The notes beneath the pieces are model-generated. The model was given only the letters and a program-made list of their open reading frames with translations, did not search any database and had not been told where the DNA came from. Position numbers and translations under genes: made by a program. A stretch of 64,000 nucleotides of DNA. It comes from Salinarimonas ramus. GTDB taxonomy: Bacteria; Pseudomonadota; Alphaproteobacteria; Rhizobiales; Beijerinckiaceae. The stretch covers positions 410,934-474,933 of the forward strand of contig NZ_BMMF01000001.1 in the NCBI RefSeq assembly GCF_014645695.1, given 5' to 3'. Position 1 is the first letter of the stretch; each line of letters begins with the position of its first letter. Below, piece after piece: positions 17,765-25,652 of the stretch.

Positions 17765-18804
17765 CCGCCGCGCTCTCCCCGGTCGAGCCGCCCCTGCTCG
17801 AGATCGACGCCCTGAGCGTGACCTTCGACACGCGCGCGGGACCGGTCGAGGCGCTGCGCTCGGTCAGCCTCGTGGTCGAAGCCGGCGAGACGCTGGGACT
17901 CGTCGGCGAATCGGGCTGCGGCAAGAGCGTCACGGCGCAAGCCGTAATGGGGCTCGTCGACGTTCCGGGGCGGATCTCCGGCGGCGACGTGCGCTGGCGC
18001 GGCCGCAGCCTCGTCGATCCGCGCAACGCCCGCTTCGCGCGCTCGCTGCGTGGGCGCGAGATCGGCATGGTGTTCCAGGACCCGATGACCTCGCTCAACC
18101 CCCTGATGCCCATCGGCGCGCAGATCGGGGAGGTGCTGACGCGCCACCTCGGGCTCACGAAAGCGCAAGCGCGGGCGCGCGCGGTGGACCTCCTCGCCGC
18201 CGTGGGCATCGGCGCGCCGCGCACGCGCGTCGATCTCCATCCCCACGAGATGTCGGGGGGCATGCGCCAGCGCGTGATGATCGCGATGGCGATCGCCTGC
18301 GAGCCGGCGCTCGTCCTCGCCGACGAGCCGACGACGGCGCTCGACGTCACCGTCCAGGCGCAGATCCTCGACCTCTTGGCCGACCTGCAGCAGCGGCTGG
18401 GCATCGCCATCGTGCTGGTCAGCCACGATCTCGGCGTCGTCGCCGGCCTGTGCCATCGCGTGGCGGTGATGTATGCAGGCCAGGTGGTCGAGAGCGCCGG
18501 GGTCGAGGACCTGTTCGCGCGCCCCGCCCACCCCTACACGCAGGGCCTGCTGCGCTCCGCGCCGCGCCTCGACGACGCGCCCGAGCGGCTCGTGGGGATC
18601 GAGGGTGCGCCGCCGAGCCTCCTCGATCCGCCGCAAGGTTGCGGGTTCCTGGCGCGCTGCCCGATCGGGGACGCCGCCTGCGCCGTGCCGCCGCCCGCCC
18701 GTCCGGTGGGGCCGGGGCGGCTCGCCGCCTGCGTGAGACCCTTCACCCCGGCGTGGGGCGACGACCGATCCGTCATCGACGAACGAGCGGAGGCGCGCCG
18801 ATGA
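17761..18804 (+). CDS. Dipeptide-type ABC transporter ATPase, DppD-type
   Basis: Cytoplasmic ATPase, 347 residues from GTG at 17761, chosen because it makes a GTGA overlap with the permease stop; longer in-frame extensions run antisense-like through the permease gene. Walker [14 protein letters not shown]-loop [12 protein letters not shown], signature MSGGMRQR, Walker [13 protein letters not shown], switch VSHDL. The C-terminal Cys-rich block is [14 protein letters not shown]. It forms a pair with the following DppF-type ATPase. Confidence 0.93.
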   Translation: MTAALSPVEPPLLEIDALSVTFDTRAGPVEALRSVSLVVEAGETLGLVGESGCGKSVTAQAVMGLVDVPGRISGGDVRWRGRSLVDPRNARFARSLRGREIGMVFQDPMTSLNPLMPIGAQIGEVLTRHLGLTKAQARARAVDLLAAVGIGAPRTRVDLHPHEMSGGMRQRVMIAMAIACEPALVLADEPTTALDVTVQAQILDLLADLQQRLGIAIVLVSHDLGVVAGLCHRVAVMYAGQVVESAGVEDLFARPAHPYTQGLLRSAPRLDDAPERLVGIEGAPPSLLDPPQGCGFLARCPIGDAACAVPPPARPVGPGRLAACVRPFTPAWGDDRSVIDERAEARR

Positions 18805-19796
18805 GCGTCCCGCCGCCCGACTCGACCGACGACCCGCTGCTCGCCGTTCGCGACCTCGCGGTGCGCTATCCGCTGCCCGGCGGCTTCTGGCGCCGTCGCA
18901 GCTTCGAGGCGCTCGACGGGGTCGGCTTCGAGATCGCCCGGGGCGAGACGCTCGGCCTGGTGGGCGAATCGGGATCGGGCAAGACCACCATCGGCCGCGC
19001 GGTGCTGCGGCGGGTCGAGGCGCATCGCGGGGAGATCCTGTTTCGCGGCCGCGACGTCACGCGGCTGCGGGGCGAGGCGCTGCGGCGCCTGCGGGCGGAC
19101 GTGCAGGTCGTGCTGCAGGACCCCTACTCGAGCCTCAACCCGCGCATGCGCGTCCTCGACATCGTGGCCGAGCCGCTCGTCGTGCACGGGCGCGCGGCGA
19201 GCCGGGAGGACGCGCGGGCGCGGGTGACCGAGCTGCTCGATCTCGTCGGGCTGCCGAAGGACGCCGTCGACCGCTTCCCCCACGCCTTCTCCGGCGGGCA
19301 GCGCCAGCGCATCGGCATCGCGCGCGCGATCGCGCTCGAGCCGGCGCTGATCGTCGCCGACGAGCCGGTCTCCGCCCTCGACGTCTCCGTCCAGGCGCAG
19401 GTGGTCAACCTGCTGCAGGATCTGCAGGCGCGGCTCGGCGCGAGCTACCTGTTCATCTCCCACGATCTCGCGGTGGTGCGCCATATCGCCCACCGCGTCG
19501 CCATCCTCTACGGCGGGCGGATCGTCGAGATCGGCCCGCGCGACGCGATCTTCGAGAACCCGCGCCACCCCTACACCCAGGCGCTGCTCTCGGCGGTGCC
19601 GATCGCCGATCCGGTTCGGCAGCGCGCGCGGCGCCGGCTGGTCCATGCGGGCGAGCCGCCGGACCTCGCAGCGCCGCCGCCGGGCTGCCGCTACCAGGCC
19701 CGCTGCCCCCTCGCCGACGCCCGCTGCCGCGAGGTGTCGCCGCCGCTCGCGGCGCTCGCGCAGGACCACGCGGTGGCGTGCTGGAAGCCGCTGTGA
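18801..19796 (+). CDS. Dipeptide-type ABC transporter ATPase, DppF-type
   Basis: Cytoplasmic ATPase, 331 residues from ATG at 18801 (ATGA overlap with the DppD-type stop). Walker [11 protein letters not shown]-loop [12 protein letters not shown], signature FSGGQRQR, Walker [13 protein letters not shown], switch ISHDL. The C-terminal tail [14 protein letters not shown] followed by HAVACWKPL closely resembles the broken tail fragment at 25432-25549. It ends the operon and converges on the TRAP operon stop at 19820 with only 23 bases between; no terminator hairpin was seen there. Confidence 0.93.
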   Translation: MSVPPPDSTDDPLLAVRDLAVRYPLPGGFWRRRSFEALDGVGFEIARGETLGLVGESGSGKTTIGRAVLRRVEAHRGEILFRGRDVTRLRGEALRRLRADVQVVLQDPYSSLNPRMRVLDIVAEPLVVHGRAASREDARARVTELLDLVGLPKDAVDRFPHAFSGGQRQRIGIARAIALEPALIVADEPVSALDVSVQAQVVNLLQDLQARLGASYLFISHDLAVVRHIAHRVAILYGGRIVEIGPRDAIFENPRHPYTQALLSAVPIADPVRQRARRRLVHAGEPPDLAAPPPGCRYQARCPLADARCREVSPPLAALAQDHAVACWKPL

Positions 19797-19819
19797 CGTC
19801 GGTCAGCCGCGCTCGAGGG

Positions 19820-21106
19820 TCAATCGATGAAGCCCATGAGACGCGGCAGGCCGAGGCTGAGCAGCGGGAACGCGCTGAGCGCCACGAGCGCGATCGTGAG
19901 GGCGAGCCAGGGCATGAAGGCGCGCCGCGCCACGGCGACGAAGGGGCGCCCGGCCACAATCGCCGCCACGAACAGCGTCGCGCCGAAGGGCGGCGTGATC
20001 AGGCCGATGGCGCAGTTGAAGACGATGATCACGGCCATCTGGTGCGGATCGATGCCGAAGGCGCCCGCGAGCGTCACGAGCACCGAGCCGAGCAGCAGGA
20101 TCAGCGCGATGCCCTCGACGAACATGCCCAGCAGCATGAGCACGACGTTGACGGCGACGAGGAAGGCGAGCTTCGTCGTCAAGACGCTTCCCAGCCAGGC
20201 GGCGAGCCGGTCGATGTCTCCGCTCGTCGCCGCGAGCCAGTTGAGGATGTTCGCCGTCGCGACGAGGAGCAGGAGGCCGGCCGAGAACGTCGCCGCGCGC
20301 ACGAGGATCGCCGGCAGCATGCGCGGCTTGAGCTCGCGATGGACGAGCATGCCGATCGCGAGCGCATAGACGACGGCGGCGCCCGCCGCCTCCGTCGGCG
20401 TCATGACGCCGCCGATGATGCCACCCAGGATCAGCACGGCCATGCCCATGGCCGGCAGCGCCGCGACGAACGTCGTGCCGACTCGCGACGCGGAGAACGG
20501 CTCCACCGCCGCCGCGAGCTCCGGCTTGCCGAGCGCGTGCCGATAGGCGACGAGCATGAGGAGGGCGCAGGCGAGGAGCCCAGGCAGCACGCCGGCGAGG
20601 AAGAGCGCGCCCACGGACAGGTTGTTCTGCACCGCGATGACGACGAGCATCAGGCTCGGCGGGATGATCTGCGCCAGCGTGGCGGAGCCCGCGATCAGCG
20701 CGGCGGCGAAGTCGATGTCGTAATTGCGCTTGCGCAGCTCCGCCTGCAGCACCGTCGTGACCGCGGCGGCGTCCGCGCTGCCCGAGCCCGACATGGCCGC
20801 GAGCGCCGTCGAGGCGACGACGGCCACCATCAGCAAGCCGCCGCGCACCCATCCGACGAGCGCGCTCGCGAAGTCGACGATCCGCCGCGACAGCCCGCCG
20901 GCCTCCATCAGCAGCCCCGACAGGACGAAGAACGGGATCGCGAGCAGCGTGAAATTGTTGAGCCCCGTGTAGAAGCGGTGGGCCACCACGACGATCGGGA
21001 CGTCGACGGCGACGAGGACGTAGAGCGCCGCGACCGAGCCGATGGCGAGCACGATCGGGACGCCCAGCGCCATCAGGACGAGGAAGGCGAGCGCGACGAC
21101 GATCAT
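19820..21106 (-). CDS. TRAP transporter large permease, DctM family
   Basis: Large inner-membrane subunit of a TRAP (binding-protein-dependent secondary) transporter, 428 residues, with about 12 predicted helices. Family hallmarks are LLAIPFFVLSGLLMEAGGLS near 56-75, AAMSGSGSADAAAV, AQIIPPSLMLVVIAVQNNLSVG, MTPTEAAGAAVVYAL, and GLITPPFGATLFV near the C-terminus. It overlaps the DctQ gene by ATGA. It imports an organic anion by sodium symport. The substrate is unknown. Confidence 0.93.
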   Translation of the reverse strand: MIVVALAFLVLMALGVPIVLAIGSVAALYVLVAVDVPIVVVAHRFYTGLNNFTLLAIPFFVLSGLLMEAGGLSRRIVDFASALVGWVRGGLLMVAVVASTALAAMSGSGSADAAAVTTVLQAELRKRNYDIDFAAALIAGSATLAQIIPPSLMLVVIAVQNNLSVGALFLAGVLPGLLACALLMLVAYRHALGKPELAAAVEPFSASRVGTTFVAALPAMGMAVLILGGIIGGVMTPTEAAGAAVVYALAIGMLVHRELKPRMLPAILVRAATFSAGLLLLVATANILNWLAATSGDIDRLAAWLGSVLTTKLAFLVAVNVVLMLLGMFVEGIALILLLGSVLVTLAGAFGIDPHQMAVIIVFNCAIGLITPPFGATLFVAAIVAGRPFVAVARRAFMPWLALTIALVALSAFPLLSLGLPRLMGFID

Positions 21107-21618
21107 CTCGCATTCCCCTCCCCCGTGGCGTCGGCCCGTGGCGCGAGGCAGCGCATCGCCAGCTCGATCCAGAAATACGAGACGCCGATCGGGAGCGAGA
21201 CGTAGATCCACCACATCGAGATCTGCAGCGTCGGCGCACGCTGCCGGGCGCCGAGCTCGAGGAGCGCGAGGCTCCCCCAGAGCAGCATGCCGAGGAAGAC
21301 GGAGCCCGCGACGAGGACGAGCAGCCGGCGCACCCGCTCCATGGCGGGCGAAAGACGCGAGCCCAGGAGATCGACCGTGAACAGCGCGTCGGCCCGGCAG
21401 GCGAGGCCGGCGCCCAGCAGCACGAGCCAGACCTGGGCGAAGGTCGAGATCTCCACCGCGTCGGCGATCGGGAACGGCAGGAGATAGCGGCCGACCACCT
21501 GCACCGTGATCGCGACGACCATGATCGCGAGGCAGGCGACGGTCGCCGCCTGCATGATACGACGCATCACGTCGAGGACGCGCAGGAGCATGCGCGAGAT
21601 GGCCGAGCCGACGCTCAT
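21103..21618 (-). CDS. TRAP transporter small permease, DctQ family
   Basis: Small inner-membrane subunit, 171 residues, with four hydrophobic segments. FPIADAVEISTFAQVWLVLLGAGLACRADALFTVDLL is the DctQ core, comparable to the E-x-x-x-x-x-W-x-x-x-x-G-A pattern of the family. Translation is coupled to the DctM gene by a four-base overlap. It follows the binding-protein gene by 12 bases. Confidence 0.92.
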   Translation of the reverse strand: MSVGSAISRMLLRVLDVMRRIMQAATVACLAIMVVAITVQVVGRYLLPFPIADAVEISTFAQVWLVLLGAGLACRADALFTVDLLGSRLSPAMERVRRLLVLVAGSVFLGMLLWGSLALLELGARQRAPTLQISMWWIYVSLPIGVSYFWIELAMRCLAPRADATGEGNAR

Positions 21619-21630
21619 TCTCGCACCGGA

Positions 21631-22611
21631 TCAGCGCGCCGCGCGGATCTCGTCGAGCCAGGTCTTCTCGAAGTCGCTGGTCAGGAACTCGGCATAGACG
21701 CCGTCGACCGCCTCCTGGAAGGGCTCGCGCGGCGGCGTGGTGACGGTGACGCCCTCGGCCTTCAGCTCGTCGAGCAGGCGCGCGTCGCTCTCCTTCCAGC
21801 CCTCGATCTGGGCGCGGCCGACCTCGCGTCCGACGCGCTCGAAGATCGCCTTGTCCTCGTCCGAGAGCGCCTGGAAGGCGGCCTCCGACATGACGATGGG
21901 GTTGGAGTAGAACAGCCAGCTCACCTGGGCCCAATAGGGCGCGACCTCGTAGAAGCGGGCGGTGTAGTAGTTCGTGTTCGCGGCGTCGCCGCCGTCGACG
22001 ACGCCCGTCTGCAGCGCGCCGTAGACCTCGGGATAGGCGATCGCGGTGGCGTTGGCGCCGAAGGCGGTGAAGGTCGCCACGTGGACGGGGTTCTGCACCG
22101 TGCGGATCTTGGCGCCTTCGAGGTCCGCCATCGCCGCCACGGGGAACTTCGTCATGATGTGGCGCGGGCCCGAGGTCATCATCCCCAGGACGCGCACGCC
22201 GCTTTCGGCGGCTTTCTCCACCAGCGCGTCGAAGAACGGGCCTTCGAGCACCGTCTCGTAATGATCGAAATCGCTGAACAGGAAGGGCATGTTCAGGAGG
22301 TTCATCTCGGGGACGATGTTGGCGAGGACGGCCGCGGAGGGTGGCGCCACGTCGACCGTCCCGAGCTGGATGCCCTCGACCACCTCCAGCTCGCCGCCGA
22401 GCTGCGAGTTCTCGAATATCTCCACGTTGTAGCGCCCGTCGGTCTCCTCGGCGATGCGATCAGCGAACATCTGTGCGGCAACGTGATTGGGATCGGCGAT
22501 GGCGGAGAAATGGGCGAAGCGCAGCGTCTCCTGAGCGGACGCGGGGGTTGCACAGAGCCCGAAAGCCAAGCATGCAAAGCCGATGGCCGTTGACGTAGAG
22601 CTGCGTCTCAT
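21631..22611 (-). CDS. TRAP transporter substrate-binding protein, DctP family
   Basis: Periplasmic TRAP binding protein, 326 residues from ATG at 22611. The signal peptide runs MRRSSTSTAIGFACLAFGLCATPASA and is cut before QETLRFAHFS. The family block GRYNVEIFENSQLGGELEVVEGIQLGTVDVA, a conserved Arg region in EGAKIRTVQNPVH (usually the carboxylate-binding Arg), and ALQTGVVDGGDAANTNYY are visible. A longer frame start at 22752 would put 47 unlikely residues before the signal peptide. It is the first gene of the P-Q-M operon, with the promoter in 22612-22849. No dedicated regulator is adjacent. Confidence 0.92.
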   Translation of the reverse strand: MRRSSTSTAIGFACLAFGLCATPASAQETLRFAHFSAIADPNHVAAQMFADRIAEETDGRYNVEIFENSQLGGELEVVEGIQLGTVDVAPPSAAVLANIVPEMNLLNMPFLFSDFDHYETVLEGPFFDALVEKAAESGVRVLGMMTSGPRHIMTKFPVAAMADLEGAKIRTVQNPVHVATFTAFGANATAIAYPEVYGALQTGVVDGGDAANTNYYTARFYEVAPYWAQVSWLFYSNPIVMSEAAFQALSDEDKAIFERVGREVGRAQIEGWKESDARLLDELKAEGVTVTTPPREPFQEAVDGVYAEFLTSDFEKTWLDEIRAAR

Positions 22612-22849
22612 CGCCCGGGATCCCTTTCCTCGCCCGCGGAACTGTTCCACGGCTGCATCGTCAGGGATCGAACCACGGCGACGACCACGCGCGATATGCG
22701 AATTTTTGTGCGAAAAAGCCCAACTTGCTCTAGGCAGATGGAGGGGTGGCACGGCGACGAAGCCGATCGTGCGATGCCGCGCCTCGCGGGCACGATGCCG
22801 ACGAGGGGCGTGTCCGCGCTGCGAGCGACCCGCCCCTCGACGTGCCCGC
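22612..22849. promoter_or_regulatory. Promoter region of the TRAP operon (238 bases)
   Basis: This gap separates the TRAP operon start from the end of the DoxX-like/DUF305 gene. It contains one AT-richer stretch near 22695-22730 with TGCGAA twice, 12 bases apart (ATATGCGAATTTTTGTGCGA). No palindrome or clear sigma-70 pair was identified. The rest looks like plain GC-rich spacer. Confidence 0.3.
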
Positions 22850-24289
22850 TCACCCGCCGCCGCGGGCGAGCCAGTCCTCCATCATCCGGATCTCCTCGCG
22901 CTGGTGGGCGAGGATCTCGCGGGCGAGCGCGCGGATCTCCGGGTCGTCGCCGTGCTCGAGCACGATCTCGGCCATCTCCACCGCGCCGAGGTGATGGGGA
23001 ATCATGCCGCGCACGAAATCCTCGTCGACGTCGCCCGAGGGGTCGAGCACCATCGACTCGTGCATGCGCTCGTTCGCCTGCGCGAACAGAGCGGCGGCGG
23101 GATCGACGCTCTCCGCGACGCCGGCGGTGGAATCCACGTCGTGCGCCTGCGGCTCGATGGGCGCCACCGAGCCGTGGGGGTGCTCGGCATTGGGGGCGTG
23201 GGTCGCGATCTGCGCGCCGGGAGCGGGCTCGTAGCCCTGGCCGTAGAAGGCGAAGTGCAGGCCCCAATAGCCGACCACCATGACGACGAGCGCCGTCGCG
23301 AGCCCCGCGGGCACGCCGGCCAGACGGCGCTTGAGGGCGGGCACGAAGTGCACCTGCCGCTCGTGATCGGCCGCGATGACGAGGATCACCGCCATGATCA
23401 GCGCGTGCCCGACGAGGTCGATGCGTCCGAACGGGTAGACGGCTGCGGTGAAGATCACGAGGAGCGCGAGCGCCGAGAGGCGGCGCACGAGCGGCGTCCA
23501 GATCAGCCCGAAGCCCAGCGTGAACTCGGCGATGCCGGCCATGGGGATGAACACGTCGCGCGGCAGGCCGAAGGTGAGGAAGGGGCGCTCCTCCACGAGG
23601 GGATAGAACCAGTCCGGATAGGCGAACTTCTCGAGGCTCGACCACATCAGCGCGATCGCCACCGCCCAGCGCAGCGTCTCGAAGCGATGGCGCCGAAAGC
23701 GCTCGTTCTCGGACGAGGCGAGGACGAGATAGCCCGCGACCCCCAGCCCGAGCGCCAGGTAGTCGAGGAGGTGGAAGAAGTCGTAATCGCGCAGCGCCAC
23801 GAGCCACAGCCCGACGATGCCCGCGGCGGCGATCGGCATCGTCCGGCGCGAGAAGACGCAAGCCGCGATGACGAGCTGAGCCCACGAAACCCATTCGCTC
23901 GGCGTCTGCAGATCCGGCGTCAGGTAGACGCCGCCCACCGCGAACACGGCGATGAAGAAGCCGCCGATGCACACGCGCATGAAATCGTCGAGGCGCCGAT
24001 GCAGCGGATCGCTCGCCCGATCGAGGGCGGCGAGAACCGGCTCGCCGAGCCGGGAGCGCTCGACGGCGCGGGTCGCCAGGAAGAAGGCGAGGACGAGCGC
24101 GATGCCGGTCCAGAACCAGACGTTCGTCAGCGTAGCCTCGATCGGCTGCGGCGCGGCGTCGACGATGTAGGGCGCAAACCACTTCACGTGCGCCTGCGCC
24201 GGCACGGGAACGAGCGATGCGGCGGCGAACGCCACGCCGGCGATCGCGAGGGCGGCGGCCGACATCCTGTCGGCGATCGGGCGGCCCAT
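22850..24289 (-). CDS. DoxX-like integral membrane protein fused to a C-terminal DUF305 domain
   Basis: 479 residues from ATG at 24289. A signal peptide ends at VPAQA before HVKWFAPYIVD. Then come about 8-9 hydrophobic segments of DoxX-like character (for example WFWTGIALVLAFFL, FMRVCIGGFFIAVFAVGG, FGLGLIWTPL-type repeats, and VMVVGYWGLHFAFYG near 360). After a His/Pro-rich linker there is a DUF305 domain: VRGMIPHHLGAVEMAEIVLEHGDDPEIRALAREILAHQREEIRMMEDWL. DUF305 proteins are exported, His/Met-rich and often copper-linked (CopM), so metal binding on the periplasmic face is plausible. The gene follows the globin gene on the same strand and probably shares the NsrR-type promoter. Its function is inferred only from domains. 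Confidence 0.8.
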   Translation of the reverse strand: MGRPIADRMSAAALAIAGVAFAAASLVPVPAQAHVKWFAPYIVDAAPQPIEATLTNVWFWTGIALVLAFFLATRAVERSRLGEPVLAALDRASDPLHRRLDDFMRVCIGGFFIAVFAVGGVYLTPDLQTPSEWVSWAQLVIAACVFSRRTMPIAAAGIVGLWLVALRDYDFFHLLDYLALGLGVAGYLVLASSENERFRRHRFETLRWAVAIALMWSSLEKFAYPDWFYPLVEERPFLTFGLPRDVFIPMAGIAEFTLGFGLIWTPLVRRLSALALLVIFTAAVYPFGRIDLVGHALIMAVILVIAADHERQVHFVPALKRRLAGVPAGLATALVVMVVGYWGLHFAFYGQGYEPAPGAQIATHAPNAEHPHGSVAPIEPQAHDVDSTAGVAESVDPAAALFAQANERMHESMVLDPSGDVDEDFVRGMIPHHLGAVEMAEIVLEHGDDPEIRALAREILAHQREEIRMMEDWLARGGG

Positions 24290-24381
24290 CACGGCCTCCT
24301 CTCTTCTCGGCGCGGCCGTGCGGATGCGGCCGGCCACTCGTCTCGACGATCGGGCGAAAGGCTCCGCACGCCCGAGATTCT

Positions 24382-24816
24382 TCACGCGGGCAGGGAAAGC
24401 GCCTTCGGCCCGACCCCGAGCCCGATCATCAGGCTCCCCGCGATGCGCTCGGCGCGGTCGACGAGAAAGGCCGCCGCGCCCGGCGTGCAGACCTCGCGCG
24501 CGGTCTCCTCGAAGAGCGCGAGCCAGCGGGCGAACGCCGCCTCGTCGAGCGCCATGCCGGCATGGGCGACCTGCGGCTTGCCGTCGTAGCGGGCCGTGCC
24601 GCAGGCGATCGCCGACCAGAAGTCGACCATCTTGGCGAGGTGCGGCTCCCATCGCCCGGCGAGGCGCGGCGCGAAGATCGGACCGAGCACCGGGTCCGCC
24701 CGCACCCGCGCATAGAAGGCGTGGACGAGCCGCTCGACATCCGCCTCCGCGATCGACGCGCGCGGCTCGACGAGCCGGACGCAGGCACGGGTGGCGGTCT
24801 CGCGATGTGCGTTCAT
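24382..24816 (-). CDS. Group III truncated haemoglobin
   Basis: Haem protein of 144 residues. FYARVRADPVLGPIF (Tyr35 at the B10 position) opens the fold; PQVAHAGMALDEAAFARWLALF supplies His85 as likely proximal ligand and Trp98 at G8, a combination typical of trHb group III (Campylobacter Ctb-like). Such proteins take part in nitric-oxide and oxygen handling. The gene is divergent from the Rrf2/NsrR gene across a 103-bp gap that carries a perfect palindrome, and is upstream of the DUF305 fusion. NO-responsive expression is a reasonable inference. Confidence 0.88.
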   Translation of the reverse strand: MNAHRETATRACVRLVEPRASIAEADVERLVHAFYARVRADPVLGPIFAPRLAGRWEPHLAKMVDFWSAIACGTARYDGKPQVAHAGMALDEAAFARWLALFEETAREVCTPGAAAFLVDRAERIAGSLMIGLGVGPKALSLPA

Positions 24817-24869
24817 GGCGCGCTCCGAAAGAGGTGCTTGCGATACCCCTTTCCTCTACGCCCATGATT

Positions 24870-24888
24870 CAGGTATTGTCGATACCTG
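24870..24888. promoter_or_regulatory. Palindromic Rrf2/NsrR-type operator
   Basis: CAGGTATTGTCGATACCTG is a perfect inverted repeat with 7-bp arms and a 5-base centre. It sits between the divergent globin (start 24816) and nsrR-like (start 24920) genes; a further CGATACC half-site lies at 24841-24847. Rrf2 proteins bind short A/T-centred palindromes of this size, so it is the likely operator for both promoters. Confidence 0.7.
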
Positions 24889-24919
24889 TTTTCCCGTAGG
24901 CCAGGAACGGAGCCGCCGC

Positions 24920-25375
24920 ATGAAGCTGACCGTGCACACGGACTACGCCCTGCGGGTGCTGATGACGCTCGCGGTGCTCGACGAGCGGATCGTCACGATC
25001 GAGGAGCTGGCACGCCGCCATCGCATCTCGGAGAACCACCTGCGCAAGGTGGCGCAGACGCTGATCCGCATGGGACTCGTCGCGGGCGTGCGCGGGCGGG
25101 CCGGCGGGCTTCGGCTCGCCGTCGACCCGGCCGGCCTGCGGATGGGAGGCGTCGTGCGCGCGCTCGAGGAGGACATGAGCCTCGTCGAATGCCTCGGCGA
25201 GGGCCCCGCCGGCTGCGCGCTCGCCGGCGCCTGCCGGCTGACCGGCGCGCTGGCGCGGGCGCTCGAGGCCTTCCTTGCCGAGCTCGACCGGATCACGCTC
25301 GCCGACCTCGCCGGCCTACGCCCCGCCATGCGGGCGCGGCTCGGGATCGAGGGGCCGGGCCGGAGCCCGCTGTAA
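24920..25375 (+). CDS. nsrR: Rrf2 family transcriptional regulator, NsrR-like
   Basis: 151-residue regulator. It begins MKLTVHTDYALRVLMTLA, the standard Rrf2 N-terminus; the winged helix includes HRISENHLRKVAQTLIRMG (35-52) and GVRGRAGGLRLA. Three cysteines at 91, 99 and 105 (C-X7-C-X5-C) match the iron-sulphur ligands of NsrR rather than IscR spacing. NsrR loses repression when nitric oxide damages its cluster. The start at 24920 is used because it gives this canonical N-terminus; an upstream frame extension runs through the operator. It is divergent from the globin gene. Confidence 0.85.
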   Translation: MKLTVHTDYALRVLMTLAVLDERIVTIEELARRHRISENHLRKVAQTLIRMGLVAGVRGRAGGLRLAVDPAGLRMGGVVRALEEDMSLVECLGEGPAGCALAGACRLTGALARALEAFLAELDRITLADLAGLRPAMRARLGIEGPGRSPL

Positions 25376-25431
25376 GCCCGGCGGCATTCGCGTCCGTGTC
25401 TCACCCTTCTCGCTCGAGCCCGCCCGGATCG

Positions 25432-25549
25432 TCGCCGGGCTGCCGGTACCGGGCGCGCTGCCCCCTCGCGGACGCGCGTTGCCTCGCCCCCGCTCGCGGA
25501 GCTCGCGACGGGCCACGCGGTCGCGTGCTGGAAGCCGATCACGAGCTAG
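25432..25549 (+). pseudogene. Fossil C-terminal tail of a DppF-type ABC ATPase
   Basis: Codons from 25435 read [16 protein letters not shown], the Cys-rich tail of DppF-type ATPases. After a small deletion the frame shifts, and the sequence continues as [17 protein letters not shown] before a TAG at 25547. The intact DppF-type protein in this window (18801-19796) ends with almost the same words ([14 protein letters not shown] and HAVACWKPL). The rest of the gene is gone. This marks an old deletion or a recombination scar between dipeptide-transporter copies, just upstream of the LysR gene. Confidence 0.8.
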
Positions 25550-25580
25550 CATTGCTGCCGAGCGTTCGAGTGCGCCGGTG

Positions 25581-25613
25581 CGGCATGCAACCCACCGAGA
25601 CACGGCATGCAAC
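25581..25613. promoter_or_regulatory. Paired 11-bp direct repeats upstream of the LysR gene
   Basis: CGGCATGCAAC occurs at 25581-25591 and again at 25603-25613, exactly 22 bases (two helical turns) apart; each contains the palindrome GCATGC. Position 40-70 bases before the LysR start is right for an autoregulatory binding site. Which protein binds is an inference. Confidence 0.5.
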
Positions 25614-25652
25614 TTGCTTCACCTCCACGCCTCAGCTTCGTGGAGCACGACG

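Noticed and set aside
19797..19819. Expected terminator between two convergent operons
   Set aside because: Only 23 bases and no inverted repeat; none could be supported.
22741..22765. TGGCAC as a possible sigma-54 -24 element upstream of the TRAP operon
   Set aside because: The -12 TTGC element is missing at the right spacing and the orientation is wrong for the operon.
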